Assembly: GCF_900105055.1 (NCBI RefSeq)
Contig: NZ_FNTA01000004.1
Coordinates: 1 to 64,000 of the forward strand
DNA length: 64,000 nucleotides
From: Amycolatopsis lurida
GTDB taxonomy: Bacteria; Actinomycetota; Actinomycetes; Mycobacteriales; Pseudonocardiaceae
Reading direction: 5' to 3'
In this document: positions 24,115-33,263 of the stretch, piece by piece
Numbering within the stretch: position 1 is the stretch's first letter
Layout: every line of letters starts with the position of its first letter
Notes under the pieces: model-generated
What the model saw: only the letters and a program-made list of their open reading frames with translations
Databases searched by the model: none
What the model was told of the DNA's origin: nothing
Translations under genes and position numbers: made by a program

Positions 24115-25530
24115 TCAGGCGATGCGGCGGTCGTGCCCGGCCCAGAACGGCTCCCGGAGCGCCCGCTTGTCCACCTTGCCGATCGCCGTCAGCGGCAGCG
24201 CCTCGGCGAAGTCCACATCGGACGGTACGAAATGCTCACGCCCGAAGAACTCCCTGGCATGTGCCCGGACTTCTTCGGCCGACAGTGCCCCCGAGGCGAC
24301 CACCACGGCGTGGACCCGCTCGCCCTCGCCATCCTCCCCCGGCACACCGAACACGGCCGCGGAACGGATCAGCGGATGCCGCGCGAGCGCGTTCTCGACC
24401 ACGGTCGAGCACACCTTGGTGCCGTGCTCGCCGGTGATGATGACGTCGTTCGCCCGGTCCAGCAGGTAGAGGTACCCCTCGTGGTCGAACCGCCCGAGAT
24501 CACCGGTCCGCAGCCAGCCGTCCCCGATCGGCGCCGACCCGTGGTACCCGACCATCATGGACAGTCCGCGCACCAGGACCTCCCCGTCGTCGATCCTGGC
24601 CTCCATACCCGGCACGATCCGGCCCACGGACTCGAGCCGCTCCGGCCTGCCGTCGAGTTCCGCCGCGGAGATGCTCGCGATCATCGGCGCCTCGGTGAGC
24701 CCGTAGCCCTGCCCGACCACGGGCCCGAACACCTCGAGCGCCTGAGCCAGCCGCCTCGGCGGTAGCGGAGCGGCACCCAGCGAAAGCTGCCGCACGCAGC
24801 TGACGTCGGTCGACGTCATGGCCGGATGGTCGAGCACTTCGGCCAGGCGCGCGGGCGTGAGGGACAACGCGGTGATCCGGTGTTCCGCGATCGCGTCCAG
24901 CACGGTGCCCGCGTCGAAACCCCGCAGCAGCACGACACTCTCCCGCCGCAGGATCGCTCCCAGCACGGTGGCGTTGCCGGTCATATGCGTCATCGGCGCG
25001 ATCAGCAGCGTGCGGCCCGGGCCCGCCGGATCCGGCGCGAAGATATGCGCCATCCCGTCGTAGATCCCGCTGTGCCGGATGAGTTTCGGCGTCCCGGTGG
25101 TACCGCCGGTGGGGAAGATGACGGTGACCGACTCCGGCAGCCCGGCCGGGTCGGTCCCGTCGCGGACCGTCAGTTCGTCGAGCGTGATCACGCGCGCCGC
25201 GACGGCGGGCCAGTCCGACGGCCGCTCGGTCACCAGGGTCGTGACCCCGGCCGCCTCGACCGCGGCGACGCGATCCGGCGAACTCGCCGACGCGGCGATG
25301 AGCAGCACCGTCGAACCCCGCAGCTGTGCGGCGATCTGCAGGAGGACGGTCTCCGGCCGGTTGCCGGCGTCGATGGCGACCACCCCGCCCTCCGGCAGTC
25401 CCGCGTACAACCGGCGCACCAGGTCGAACGCCTGCGCGTAGGTGGTCTTCACGCCGTCCTGGACGAACAGCACCTGGTCGCCTCCGGAGCGCAGCGCGTC
25501 CAGCACCCGGGTCAAGAACAGACTCTCCAC
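24115..25530 (-). CDS. AMP-binding (acyl/aryl-CoA ligase-type) enzyme
   Basis: The protein is 471 aa, a short ANL-superfamily member. Motifs are TVIFPTGGTTGTPKLIRHSG, GQGYGLTEAP, DGWLRTGDLGRFDHEGYLYL, and the C-terminal lysine in AIGKVDKRAL. It has no carrier-protein domain. It activates a carboxylic acid as acyl-AMP and then forms a thioester, but the acid is unknown. The start is a GTG at 25528-25530 with only a weak RBS. It lies alone on the minus strand, 21 bases past the DUF899 gene end, so read-through co-transcription with that operon is possible. Confidence 0.85.
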   Translation of the reverse strand: MESLFLTRVLDALRSGGDQVLFVQDGVKTTYAQAFDLVRRLYAGLPEGGVVAIDAGNRPETVLLQIAAQLRGSTVLLIAASASSPDRVAAVEAAGVTTLVTERPSDWPAVAARVITLDELTVRDGTDPAGLPESVTVIFPTGGTTGTPKLIRHSGIYDGMAHIFAPDPAGPGRTLLIAPMTHMTGNATVLGAILRRESVVLLRGFDAGTVLDAIAEHRITALSLTPARLAEVLDHPAMTSTDVSCVRQLSLGAAPLPPRRLAQALEVFGPVVGQGYGLTEAPMIASISAAELDGRPERLESVGRIVPGMEARIDDGEVLVRGLSMMVGYHGSAPIGDGWLRTGDLGRFDHEGYLYLLDRANDVIITGEHGTKVCSTVVENALARHPLIRSAAVFGVPGEDGEGERVHAVVVASGALSAEEVRAHAREFFGREHFVPSDVDFAEALPLTAIGKVDKRALREPFWAGHDRRIA

Positions 25531-25551
25531 CGGCCGGACCCTAGCCCAGGG

Positions 25552-26244
25552 TCACGATCCCGAGCAGCACCCGCCGCCGGACGAAGGGGCACCCTCGTAG
25601 GCGTCGTGCCAGTCCCACCACTCGTACGGCGGTGTCTGCGGATAGCCCTCCGGCGAGTCCTCCCACTCCTCCTGCCGCCCCAGCGCGGTGATGTCGAGGT
25701 AGCTCCACGTGCTCCCCATCGCCTCGTCGCCGCGATCGTTGACGAAATAGGTCCGGAACACCTGGTCACCCTCGCGGATGAAGGCGTTCGTGCCGTGCCA
25801 CTCGTCCACGCCGAAGTCGACGTCGAAGTCGCCGGCGATCGTGTACCACGGCATCGTCCAGCCCATCCGCGCCTTCATCCGCGCGATGTCCGATTGCCCG
25901 CCCCGGGACACGAAGGCCAGGGTGGTGTCACGGGCGTTCAGATGCGCGACGTGCGCGACCTGGTCGGCCACCAGTGAGCAGCCTTTGCAGGCGTGGTCGG
26001 GGAAACCTTCCACGCCGGGGTCGAAGAAGGCCCGGTAGACGATCAGCTGACGGCGTCCCTCGAACAGGTCGAGCAGGTTCACCCGGCCGGACGGCCCCTC
26101 GAACTCGTACGGCTTCTCGACGGCGAGCCACGGCATCCGGCGCCGCTCGGCGGCGAGCGCGTCGCGGGCTCGGGTCAGCTCCTTTTCCTTCACCAGCAAC
26201 CGAAGGCGCGCTTCTTCCCATTCGGCCGCGGTCACCGTGTTCAT
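25552..26244 (-). CDS. DUF899 thioredoxin-like protein
   Basis: The protein is 230 aa. DUF899 features are LLVKEKELTRARDALAAERRRMPW, YRAFFDPGVEGFPDHACKGCSL with a CxxC pair, DFDVDFGVDEWHGTNAF, and GSTWSYLDITALGRQEEWED near the end. A glycine/cysteine tail GGGCCSGS adds two cysteines. The ATG at 26242-26244 overlaps the SRPBCC gene stop (ATGA). Such proteins have a thioredoxin/AhpC-like fold; an exact reaction is not established. Confidence 0.88.
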   Translation of the reverse strand: MNTVTAAEWEEARLRLLVKEKELTRARDALAAERRRMPWLAVEKPYEFEGPSGRVNLLDLFEGRRQLIVYRAFFDPGVEGFPDHACKGCSLVADQVAHVAHLNARDTTLAFVSRGGQSDIARMKARMGWTMPWYTIAGDFDVDFGVDEWHGTNAFIREGDQVFRTYFVNDRGDEAMGSTWSYLDITALGRQEEWEDSPEGYPQTPPYEWWDWHDAYEGAPSSGGGCCSGS

Positions 26245-26690
26245 CGCGCCAGCTCCGCGGGCAGGACGCTTCGCCGGTTCGGCTGTCCTTCGCCGGTGGT
26301 GATCAAATCGCGCAGACTGGTGCCGACGTAAAAGCTCCACGCCTTGTGACAGACGTCGAAGCATTCGTACTCCGGGACCAGCCCGTGATGGGTGAAGCGC
26401 GCTTCGGTCTTGCCGTCCTTCTCGGTGATCTCGAACGTGATCGTGGTGCCGACCCATTCGGTCTCGTCGCGGGTGAAGTCGAAGTGGTTTTCCAGCACCA
26501 GCCAGGAGACCTTGCGGCCGGGCACGGATTCGGTGATCCGGATCCGGCAGCGGTGCACCTCTTCGTAGTGGTACTCGAACTCGTCCCCGGTGAACTCGAT
26601 CTCTTCCGACCACCACCGGCGGACGTCGGTGAAGGCGTCGAAGACCTGCTGCGGCGTCTGATCCACGGTGAAACTCGTCGTGAAGCTCAT
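26241..26690 (-). CDS. SRPBCC/AHSA1-family protein
   Basis: The protein is 149 aa. It starts MSFTTSFTVDQTPQQVFDAF and continues VRRWWSEEIEFTGDEFEYHY and GTTITFEITEKDGKTEARFTHHGL, ending in helix CHKAWSFYVGTSLRDLI. This is a START-like cavity fold that binds hydrophobic ligands. The start at 26690 overlaps the ArsR stop (ATGA). It is embedded in an ArsR-SRPBCC-DUF899 operon, a recurrent actinobacterial arrangement. Confidence 0.88.
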   Translation of the reverse strand: MSFTTSFTVDQTPQQVFDAFTDVRRWWSEEIEFTGDEFEYHYEEVHRCRIRITESVPGRKVSWLVLENHFDFTRDETEWVGTTITFEITEKDGKTEARFTHHGLVPEYECFDVCHKAWSFYVGTSLRDLITTGEGQPNRRSVLPAELAR

Positions 26691-27022
26691 GATGAACCCT
26701 CCAGATGGTCTTTCAGAGCCGCGAGCGGCCCGTCCCAATCCCGGGCGAGCGCGGCGAGGAATTGCTGGGCGACCTGCATCGGGGCCGAGTGCAGCCGGTA
26801 GCGGACGCGGCGCCGCTCCCCCTGCTCCGGGATCACCAGCCCCGCGTCGGTGAGCAGCGCGAGGTGCTTGGCGATGGCCTGCCGCGTGATCGGCAGCCGG
26901 TCGGCCAGGTCGGTCGCCGTGGCCGGGCCGCCCGAGGCGAGGACGGCGAGAATGCTCCGCCTGCTCGGGTCGGCCAAGGCGACGAAGACCTGTTCGGCGA
27001 TCGTTTCGTTGTCAGGCGGCAT
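26687..27022 (-). CDS. ArsR-family transcriptional repressor
   Basis: The protein is 111 aa with a winged helix: VFVALADPSRRSILAVLASG, ATDLADRLPITRQAIAKHLALLTDAGL, RRRVRYRLHSAPM. No cysteine metal site is present, so it is the SRPBCC-associated ArsR type rather than a metal sensor. It overlaps the upstream SRPBCC gene by 11 bases. The large palindrome at 27461-27506, ahead of the operon's first gene, is the obvious operator. Confidence 0.92.
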   Translation of the reverse strand: MPPDNETIAEQVFVALADPSRRSILAVLASGGPATATDLADRLPITRQAIAKHLALLTDAGLVIPEQGERRRVRYRLHSAPMQVAQQFLAALARDWDGPLAALKDHLEGSS

Positions 27023-27443
27023 CGAGGTATTCGATCAGTTCGCCCAGCTCGGCCGCCCACCCCTTCGTGTTTCCTTCGAACGCGACCTGGTGTGCCTCGT
27101 CCGGCAGCTGGGAGAAGCCGGACTCGACGACGGTGAGCCGCGTACCTCCGTCGTTCGGCACCAGGGTGAATTCGACGTAGGTGCGACGGGGGTCCTCGTC
27201 GGGCAGACCGTAGATGTTCCAGGTGAAGCCGAAGATCTCCGGCTCTTCGACGCGCTCGACGCGCATGTTCGCCTTGTGCCCCTCGTCCCATTTCATCTCG
27301 GCCGTACCTCCAGGCCGCAGGTCGATATTCGCCTGGTTACCGAACCAGGTGCCCAGGCCTTCGGCCGTGGTCAGCGCGGCCCAGACCTTCGCGGGCGGGT
27401 GGGCGATTTCGACGGTGCGTTCGATCCGGTCGGGGAATCCCAC
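27012..27443 (-). CDS. SRPBCC/AHSA1-family protein, first gene of ArsR operon
   Basis: The protein is 143 aa: DRIERTVEIAHPPAKVWAAL, then EGLGTWFGNQANIDLRPGG and RTYVEFTLVPNDGGTRLTV, an AHSA1-type fold. I chose the GTG at 27441-27443 because GAGGAGG lies five bases upstream. A TTG at 27464 would place that RBS inside the gene. The operator palindrome starts 18 bases upstream of this GTG. Order: SRPBCC, ArsR, SRPBCC, DUF899, all overlapping. Confidence 0.87.
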   Translation of the reverse strand: MGFPDRIERTVEIAHPPAKVWAALTTAEGLGTWFGNQANIDLRPGGTAEMKWDEGHKANMRVERVEEPEIFGFTWNIYGLPDEDPRRTYVEFTLVPNDGGTRLTVVESGFSQLPDEAHQVAFEGNTKGWAAELGELIEYLDAA

Positions 27444-27460
27444 GACAGCCTCCTCAAGTA

Positions 27461-27506
27461 GCAATCAATCGGTTGCTATAACTTTGTATAGCAACCGGCT
27501 GATTGC
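27461..27506. promoter_or_regulatory. ArsR operator palindrome
   Basis: GCAATCAATCGGTTGCTATA and TATAGCAACCGGCTGATTGC are inverted around ACTTTG, with 18 of 20 positions matching. It is strikingly AT-rich for the region and lies directly upstream of the ArsR operon's first start, between it and the lyase gene stop. Confidence 0.75.
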
Positions 27507-27518
27507 GTCAAGGGCGAG

Positions 27519-28919
27519 TCAGGAAGCCGTGTACAGCGCGCCGAGGAACTCCAGCAGCAGCCGCTCCCGCAACGGCCCGGGTGCCGTGGCCAGCAACGCG
27601 TTGATCTCCGCCATCCGGATGGGCAGCCCGGCCGCGCCGCCGAGTCCCGCGGCCGCCAGCAGCCCGGCGAACTGCTCCGGCGTCAACGTCGCCGGGTCCA
27701 GGGCGGCGACGAATTCGGCCACCTGTGGGTCGATGACGACCGGCCCCGCTTCACGGGCGGCCGCGACCGACGCGGCGAGATCGGCGAGGAACTCCTCCTC
27801 GCTCCCCCGGTTCGCGGCCGTCACGGTCAGATGCAGGTTCGCGGGCGACGACTCGTGGGCGAACTGCGGCTGGACGTACCAGCCGCGCTCGCGCATCTCG
27901 TCCGCGACGGTGAACAGGTCGAGCCCGGCGCCGTCCGCCACGGTGAACGCGAGCAGGGTCGACACCGGATCACCGAGGACACGCACTCCGTCCAGCGCCT
28001 CGATCCCGGCGCGGATCTCGACGGCCGCGTCCCGCGCCGCCGAAGCCAGCTTCGCGTAACCCTCGTCGCCGACGTGGCGCACGACCGCCCACGCCGCGGC
28101 GAGCGGGCCACCGGACCGCGTGCTCTGCAGCGTGGTGTTCAGCATCGTGTAGCCGGGCCAATCGGCGCTGGCGAAGTACTGCGGCCGGCGAAGGCCGGCG
28201 TTGGCGTGCAAGAGAACCGACACGCCTTTCGGGCAGTAGGCGTACTTGTGCAGATCGACCGAGACGCTGGTGACGCCGGGGACGTCGAAGCCGAACGGGC
28301 CGAGCCCCAAGTACGGCAGCACCCAGCCGCCGATGCAGGCGTCGACGTGGAACCGGACGCCGTCCAGCAGCGCGGCGATCTCGGGGATCGGGTCGAGGAC
28401 GCCGTGGGCGTAGGACGGCGCGCTCGCGACGACGAGGACCGTGCTGTCGTCGACCGCGGCGGCCATCGCTTCGGGGACGGCGCGAAAGGTCACCGGATCG
28501 ACCGGCACCGAAACCACGCGGACACCGAAGAAATGCGCCGCCTTGTGGAACGCCGCGTGCGCGGTCGTGGGCAGCACCATGTTCGGCGTGGCCACGTCGA
28601 GACGCGCGTCGCGGGCCGCCAGGACGGCGAGCATGCACGACTCCGTGCCGCCCGAGGTCACCGAACCGACCGTCTCCGCCGTACCGCCCAGCAGACGCGC
28701 GGCGGTACCGACGAGGTCGTTCTCCATCCGAAGCAGACTCGGGAACGCCGTCGGGTCGAGCCCGTTGGCCGACGACGCCAGCTTGTGCGCCGCCGCGCCG
28801 AGTTCGTCCACTTCGGACAGACCACTGTCGTAGACGTATGCGAGCGTCCGGCCTCCGTGCGTCGGCAAGTCCCCGGCGCGCAGCTCCCGCAATTCCCTCA
28901 GGACGTCCTCGGCGGTCAC
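27519..28919 (-). CDS. Sphingosine-1-phosphate lyase-like PLP enzyme
   Basis: The protein is 466 aa. It is a group II PLP decarboxylase-fold enzyme whose motifs follow sphingosine-1-phosphate lyase. They are GSVTSGGTES (85-94), TTAHAAFHKAAHFFGVRVV (118-136), SAPSYAHGVLDPIPEIA, HVDACIGGW (191-199), and SVDLHKYAYCPKG with PLP lysine K225. The lyase splits sphingosine phosphate into hexadecenal and phosphoethanolamine. Its GTG at 28917-28919 overlaps the transporter stop (GTGA). It is last in an operon with a ceramidase and a sphingomyelinase, which supports the substrate assignment. No sphingosine kinase is visible. A generic aspartate/glutamate-type decarboxylase is the alternative. Confidence 0.85.
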   Translation of the reverse strand: MTAEDVLRELRELRAGDLPTHGGRTLAYVYDSGLSEVDELGAAAHKLASSANGLDPTAFPSLLRMENDLVGTAARLLGGTAETVGSVTSGGTESCMLAVLAARDARLDVATPNMVLPTTAHAAFHKAAHFFGVRVVSVPVDPVTFRAVPEAMAAAVDDSTVLVVASAPSYAHGVLDPIPEIAALLDGVRFHVDACIGGWVLPYLGLGPFGFDVPGVTSVSVDLHKYAYCPKGVSVLLHANAGLRRPQYFASADWPGYTMLNTTLQSTRSGGPLAAAWAVVRHVGDEGYAKLASAARDAAVEIRAGIEALDGVRVLGDPVSTLLAFTVADGAGLDLFTVADEMRERGWYVQPQFAHESSPANLHLTVTAANRGSEEEFLADLAASVAAAREAGPVVIDPQVAEFVAALDPATLTPEQFAGLLAAAGLGGAAGLPIRMAEINALLATAPGPLRERLLLEFLGALYTAS

Positions 28920-30220
28920 GCGCGGCGCTCCAGCACCGACCTGCGCAGCAACGGGATGCCCAGCACGATCAGCACGGCCGGGAGGATCGACGCGCCGAGC
29001 AGGATCGCCGTGAGCGCGCTGTCCGGCTGCGCGACCTTGGCGTCGAGGCTGGACTGATAGCCGCCGAACTGCAGCACCAGCCCCCAGAGACCCGGTCCGA
29101 GCGCGAGCCCCAGCGTCTCCGACGCCGTCCAGACGCCGGCCGCGACCCCGGCCCTGGTCTCGCCGGTCCGCTCCTCCTCGTCGCTGATCAGATCCGGCAG
29201 GATCGCCAGCGGAAACACCGAGATCCCCGCGTAGCCGACCCCGCAGAAGGCCACGAACACCATCGTGACGGCGAACGGGAACACCTCGGCGCCGAGAAGC
29301 CCCAGCAGGCCGACGCCGAACGCGGCGGTGGCGATCCGGAACCCGGCCAGCTTCCCGACGCTCGCCCCGAGGCGCGGCCACAGCGGCATGGTCAGCAGCG
29401 CCGGACCGACGAATCCGACGAACAGGACCGTCGAGTAGCCGGAGCTGCCGAGGATCCGCTCGGCGAAGAACGGGATCGCGGCCAGCACCGTGCCGATGCC
29501 GAGCGCCTGGATGAAGTAGACGCCGAGCAGCCAGCGGAACGGACGCCACTGCGCGAGTGTCCGGAGCAGTTCGCGCGGGCTGACCGTGTTCGGCCGCAGC
29601 GCGCCGACGGGAGCGCCCTTGAGCCCGAAGTACACGCCGAGCGTCGCGAGCAGGATGACCACCGCGATGAACAGACCCATGACCCGGTAGCCGGCGACAC
29701 CGCCGATGAGGTCGGTGATCGCGGGCGCGCCACCGCCGGAGACCAGGATGGCGACCGCGAGGAAACCGATCCGGACGCTGGTCAGCTTCGTGCGCTCTTC
29801 GGCCGAGTCCGTCAGCTCGGCGGGCAGTGCGTTGAACGGCACCTGGAAGAACGCGTACGCGGTGGCGCACAACAGGAACACGACGACGACGTAGATCGCG
29901 TCGGGTACCGGGCCGCCGAAGCCGGGATGCGCGAACAGGGCCGCGAAGAGGATCGAAACGCCGATTCCGCCGTAGAGCAGGAATCGGCGGCGGCTGCCGG
30001 TGCGGACCATGTCCGCGTCCGACAGCCTTCCCGCGATCGGGTTGAACAGCACGTCCCACGCTTTGGGCACGAACACGATCAGGCCGGCCACGCCCGCCGC
30101 GACGCCCATCGTGTCGGTGAGGTACTTCAGGAGGAGCAGGCCGGGAACCGTGCCGAAGGCGCCGGTGACGAACGAGCCGAGCGAGTAGCGGTACCTCGTC
30201 CGTGCTGGCAGCGATGCCAT
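28916..30220 (-). CDS. GPH/MFS-type transporter
   Basis: The protein is 434 aa with about 12 hydrophobic segments. Near the N-terminus it has the sugar-symporter-like FVPKAWDVLFNPIAGRLSD. A mid-loop carries AYAFFQVPFNALPAELTDSAEERTKLTS, typical of the melibiose/glucuronide (GPH) group. The ATG at 30218-30220 follows GAGGAGG. It is between the sphingomyelinase and the lyase in one operon, so it may import a lipid-breakdown product such as sphingosine or a head group; this is inference from position only. Confidence 0.85.
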   Translation of the reverse strand: MASLPARTRYRYSLGSFVTGAFGTVPGLLLLKYLTDTMGVAAGVAGLIVFVPKAWDVLFNPIAGRLSDADMVRTGSRRRFLLYGGIGVSILFAALFAHPGFGGPVPDAIYVVVVFLLCATAYAFFQVPFNALPAELTDSAEERTKLTSVRIGFLAVAILVSGGGAPAITDLIGGVAGYRVMGLFIAVVILLATLGVYFGLKGAPVGALRPNTVSPRELLRTLAQWRPFRWLLGVYFIQALGIGTVLAAIPFFAERILGSSGYSTVLFVGFVGPALLTMPLWPRLGASVGKLAGFRIATAAFGVGLLGLLGAEVFPFAVTMVFVAFCGVGYAGISVFPLAILPDLISDEEERTGETRAGVAAGVWTASETLGLALGPGLWGLVLQFGGYQSSLDAKVAQPDSALTAILLGASILPAVLIVLGIPLLRRSVLERRA

Positions 30221-30254
30221 GATCCTCCTCGAGGCGGTTCTCCCGATGAAGGCC

Positions 30255-31214
30255 TCAGTATTGGATCTTGGCCACCACCGGGTAGTGGTCGGAGGGAATC
30301 GTGCCACCGTCGTAATGCACGAGCTGTACCGGGCCGACAGCGGCGCGTGGACGCCCGCCCGCGTGCACGGCTCCGACGTAGTCCAGCGAGTCACGGTAGG
30401 TCGCCGGAACGGACTTCGCGGCGTTCGGGTTCGTGGCCGCGTCGAAGGTGTACGCGCCTTCGCCCGTCGTGCGCAGGATGCCACTGAGGAAGGCTTCGCC
30501 CTGCTGGACCTGGGTCCGGCCGAGGGAGTCCTTGCGCGTTTGCCCGGCCCAGTACTCGATGTTCAGGTCGCCCGCGATGACGACCGGCTCGCTCGCGGGG
30601 GCGTATTTCGTGACCAGGTCCCGGATCTCGCCGAGCTGCGCCATCCGGGTCTCGTGCGCCTTCGGCAGCGTCTCCGGCCCCTCGTCCGCCTGCATGTGCG
30701 TCCCCGCGATCCACACCGGCTTCCCGTTGACGACCAGCCGGGCGAGCGCGGCACCCTTGTTGGACAGGTAGTCCGCTGTGCCGGAGTAGGAATTGCGGAA
30801 GACCAGCTGGTGCTGCTCGGTCACCGGTGCCTTGCTGAGCACGGTGACCCCGCCATTGACCACGACGGGGGAATTCGAGCAGTTCCCGTTCACCGTGGTC
30901 CAGCCGGGCGAAGTGCCACAGTGCTGTCCGACGAGTGGGGTCTGATACGGCCAGACGTCCTTCAGCCGGGTCCGCAGTTCCTCCGCCTGGGCGCTGAAAG
31001 CCTCGTCCAGGACGACGACGTCGGCGTCGTTCGCGCGGATGACGTCCTCCGCCGCGCGAGCCCTGGCCTGTTTGTCCGAAGTGTTCGGGCTGGCGATCCA
31101 GGGCAGCTGCCAGATGTTGAAGGCCATGACCTTCACCGAGACCGCCGCCTGGGCGGGCGCGGCGGTTCCGGCGAACATCGCGGCGGCGATGGCGAGTACG
31201 GCGAGTTTCCGCAC
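30255..31214 (-). CDS. Secreted sphingomyelinase C-like phosphodiesterase
   Basis: The protein is 319 aa from a GTG with GGAAGGGG upstream. A signal peptide (RKLAVLAIAAAMFAGTAAPAQA) is followed by an endonuclease/exonuclease/phosphatase fold. Motifs are VKVMAFNIWQLPW (metal Asn), VVVLDEAF, WIAGTHMQADEG, VVIAGDLNIEYW (Asp, Asn) and the terminal IPSDHYPVVA (SDH motif). The order and size match bacterial neutral sphingomyelinases, which release ceramide and phosphocholine outside the cell. Ceramide would be the substrate of the adjacent ceramidase, 17 bases upstream. A broader phospholipase C activity is possible. Confidence 0.85.
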   Translation of the reverse strand: MRKLAVLAIAAAMFAGTAAPAQAAVSVKVMAFNIWQLPWIASPNTSDKQARARAAEDVIRANDADVVVLDEAFSAQAEELRTRLKDVWPYQTPLVGQHCGTSPGWTTVNGNCSNSPVVVNGGVTVLSKAPVTEQHQLVFRNSYSGTADYLSNKGAALARLVVNGKPVWIAGTHMQADEGPETLPKAHETRMAQLGEIRDLVTKYAPASEPVVIAGDLNIEYWAGQTRKDSLGRTQVQQGEAFLSGILRTTGEGAYTFDAATNPNAAKSVPATYRDSLDYVGAVHAGGRPRAAVGPVQLVHYDGGTIPSDHYPVVAKIQY

Positions 31215-31231
31215 GAAAGCCCCTTCCGGTG

Positions 31232-33247
31232 TCAGGAGACGACGAACGTCCGCGAAGTCCCGCTGAACGCGGAGATCGCCCCGTTCCAGCCGTTCTTCCA
31301 GTTGCCGAAGTGGATCACGCGATATTTGCCGATCGGGGCGTTCGCGGGGATCTTCCAGTGGACGACGGCTTTCGATTCGGCGACGAACGTCCGTGCCCAG
31401 TGGTACTTCGTGTCCCAGTCGCCGTCGTCGGCGTGCCGGACCCACTTGCCGTCGACCAGCCGCTGGATCTCCAGGAAGGTACCGCCGCGCCGCAGGTCGT
31501 TCTTCGGATGTCCCGTCACGAACTCGACCGCGACCTGCTCACCGCGCGCGTAGGTGCTCTTCGCGTCGACAAGGACGTCACCGAAGTTCTTGAACGCGGG
31601 CGGGCTGTCGAAGACGACCCCGGGCTGGAAGTTGATCAGCTTGCCGCGCAGGTCCCGCGGCGTCGGCCCGTGCGGCACCGCCGTCCCCGCCTTCATCGCG
31701 GCCGCGAGTTTGGCGAACTCCTGCTGGTAGGCCGGAAGCGTGTACCGCCCGTACAGCGTCGACGCGCCTTCGTACTGCTGCGAGTCGTACTCCTCGGGCG
31801 TGGTGACGTACTGGCTGTACGCGTTGGCGTACCCCTGGACGAGCACGTTCTCCAGCGGGACACCGAGTTCGGCGGCGACGGTCCGGCGCAGGCGCAGCCC
31901 GGCGACGATGGTCAGCTCGGCGGGCACGGCCACGAGATGCAGCTGCCCGATCCGGACCAGCTGCAACGGCAGGACCTCCGGCGTCCACGGATACGGCTTC
32001 ATCGCGCCGAACGGCACCGCGATCACCTTCGGCGCGTGCGCGTCCGCGAGTGCCTGCGGGATCGGCGCGTCGATGCCACCGAGCCAGTCGATGAACGGGT
32101 TCTTCACGCCTTCGGGGAGTGGCAGGCCGGGGCCGTCCTCGCGGCTGCCCGCCAGCATCGACACCCCGATAGCGGCCGTGCAGGTGCGCTGCGGCCGTCC
32201 GTTCGGGGTGTACTTCGCGTCGACGGCGACGTCGGACATGTCCACGTAGCACATCCGGTGGTCCACGCCGCCCGTCACAGCCTCCGCGGCGGCGTCGAAG
32301 GCGCTCTTCGCCGCGCGGAACTGGAGATCGCCGATGGTGCGGGTGTTCTCGAACTCGGTTTCGGGGGTGCCGGGTTCGAGGTTCAGGTTCGGGCTCATGT
32401 CGCCGGTGTTGGTCTGCGGGAAGGCGGCGACGAACCGCGGGTTCCCGTCGAGGTACCGCACGCCGGCGTGGTCGTGCTCCCACTCGTAGGCGGCGTAGCC
32501 CTTGTTGTCGCCGCTGATCAGGTGGTTGCCGTTGCTCATCGACGTCCCGTGCGTGGCGAACCAGCTGATCGCGCCGACGTCGACGCCGTTCTGGCTGAAG
32601 CGCAGGACCGTAACGGCCGGGTCGATGGCCTGCGGGAAGTGGTCCCTGTCCGCCTGCGGGTTCAGGTCGAAGGCCTTGCGTGAGCGGTTGACGCTGGCCT
32701 TGGTCAGTTCGGCGCGGCCGAGCCGGATGGAGCCGGGCGCGAGGTTCGCGTGTGCCCGGGCGATCGCCTCGAAGATCCCGTCGACGTGCGCGTCGTACAC
32801 CTGCTGCTGGAAGCCCAGGATCGCCAGATCGTAGGCGGCGTAATGGGAATCCCCGCCGCACGCGGAGTGGGTGTGCGTGGCGTTGAGGAGGACGTTCTGC
32901 TCGGTGTAGAGGTCGCCGTACGCGGCCTGGAGCTTGCGCAGCACGCCCTGGTGGACGGACTGGAACAGCGCGCCGAGGTCGGCGGTGACGAAGGCGATCC
33001 GCTTGGCGCCGTCGTCGACCACGAAGGCGCGCGCCCGGGTGCGCAGGTGGATGCCGGCGGTCTGCTGCTGCGGCATCGAGTAGCCCATCATGCCGTTCTC
33101 GGCGGCCGGGCCGGTGACGTCGGAGAGCCCGGCGCCGACGCGGAACCCCCGTGCCGGACCCGCTTGCGCCTGCTGGGCGCCGAGCACGCCCGCCGCGACG
33201 GGCAACGCCGCCGCACCCGCGAGAACCCGCCTCCGGCTCACCGTCAT
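31232..33247 (-). CDS. Secreted neutral ceramidase
   Basis: The protein is 671 aa, the length of Pseudomonas neutral ceramidase. It has a Tat-like signal (SRRRVLAGAAALPVAAG). Neutral-ceramidase motifs are VGAGLSDVTGPAAENGMMGY at the mature start, NATHTHSACGG (zinc His 125, 127), ISWFATHGTSMSN (His 233), and NTGDMSPN (280-287) with the nucleophile-type Ser285. A C-terminal Ig-like domain ends the protein. It hydrolyses ceramide to fatty acid and sphingosine. ATG 33245-33247 follows GGGAGGTG. It is the first gene of the sphingolipid operon, with a 31-base palindrome just upstream. Confidence 0.93.
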   Translation of the reverse strand: MTVSRRRVLAGAAALPVAAGVLGAQQAQAGPARGFRVGAGLSDVTGPAAENGMMGYSMPQQQTAGIHLRTRARAFVVDDGAKRIAFVTADLGALFQSVHQGVLRKLQAAYGDLYTEQNVLLNATHTHSACGGDSHYAAYDLAILGFQQQVYDAHVDGIFEAIARAHANLAPGSIRLGRAELTKASVNRSRKAFDLNPQADRDHFPQAIDPAVTVLRFSQNGVDVGAISWFATHGTSMSNGNHLISGDNKGYAAYEWEHDHAGVRYLDGNPRFVAAFPQTNTGDMSPNLNLEPGTPETEFENTRTIGDLQFRAAKSAFDAAAEAVTGGVDHRMCYVDMSDVAVDAKYTPNGRPQRTCTAAIGVSMLAGSREDGPGLPLPEGVKNPFIDWLGGIDAPIPQALADAHAPKVIAVPFGAMKPYPWTPEVLPLQLVRIGQLHLVAVPAELTIVAGLRLRRTVAAELGVPLENVLVQGYANAYSQYVTTPEEYDSQQYEGASTLYGRYTLPAYQQEFAKLAAAMKAGTAVPHGPTPRDLRGKLINFQPGVVFDSPPAFKNFGDVLVDAKSTYARGEQVAVEFVTGHPKNDLRRGGTFLEIQRLVDGKWVRHADDGDWDTKYHWARTFVAESKAVVHWKIPANAPIGKYRVIHFGNWKNGWNGAISAFSGTSRTFVVS

Positions 33248-33263
33248 GAGTCGCACCTCCCGG

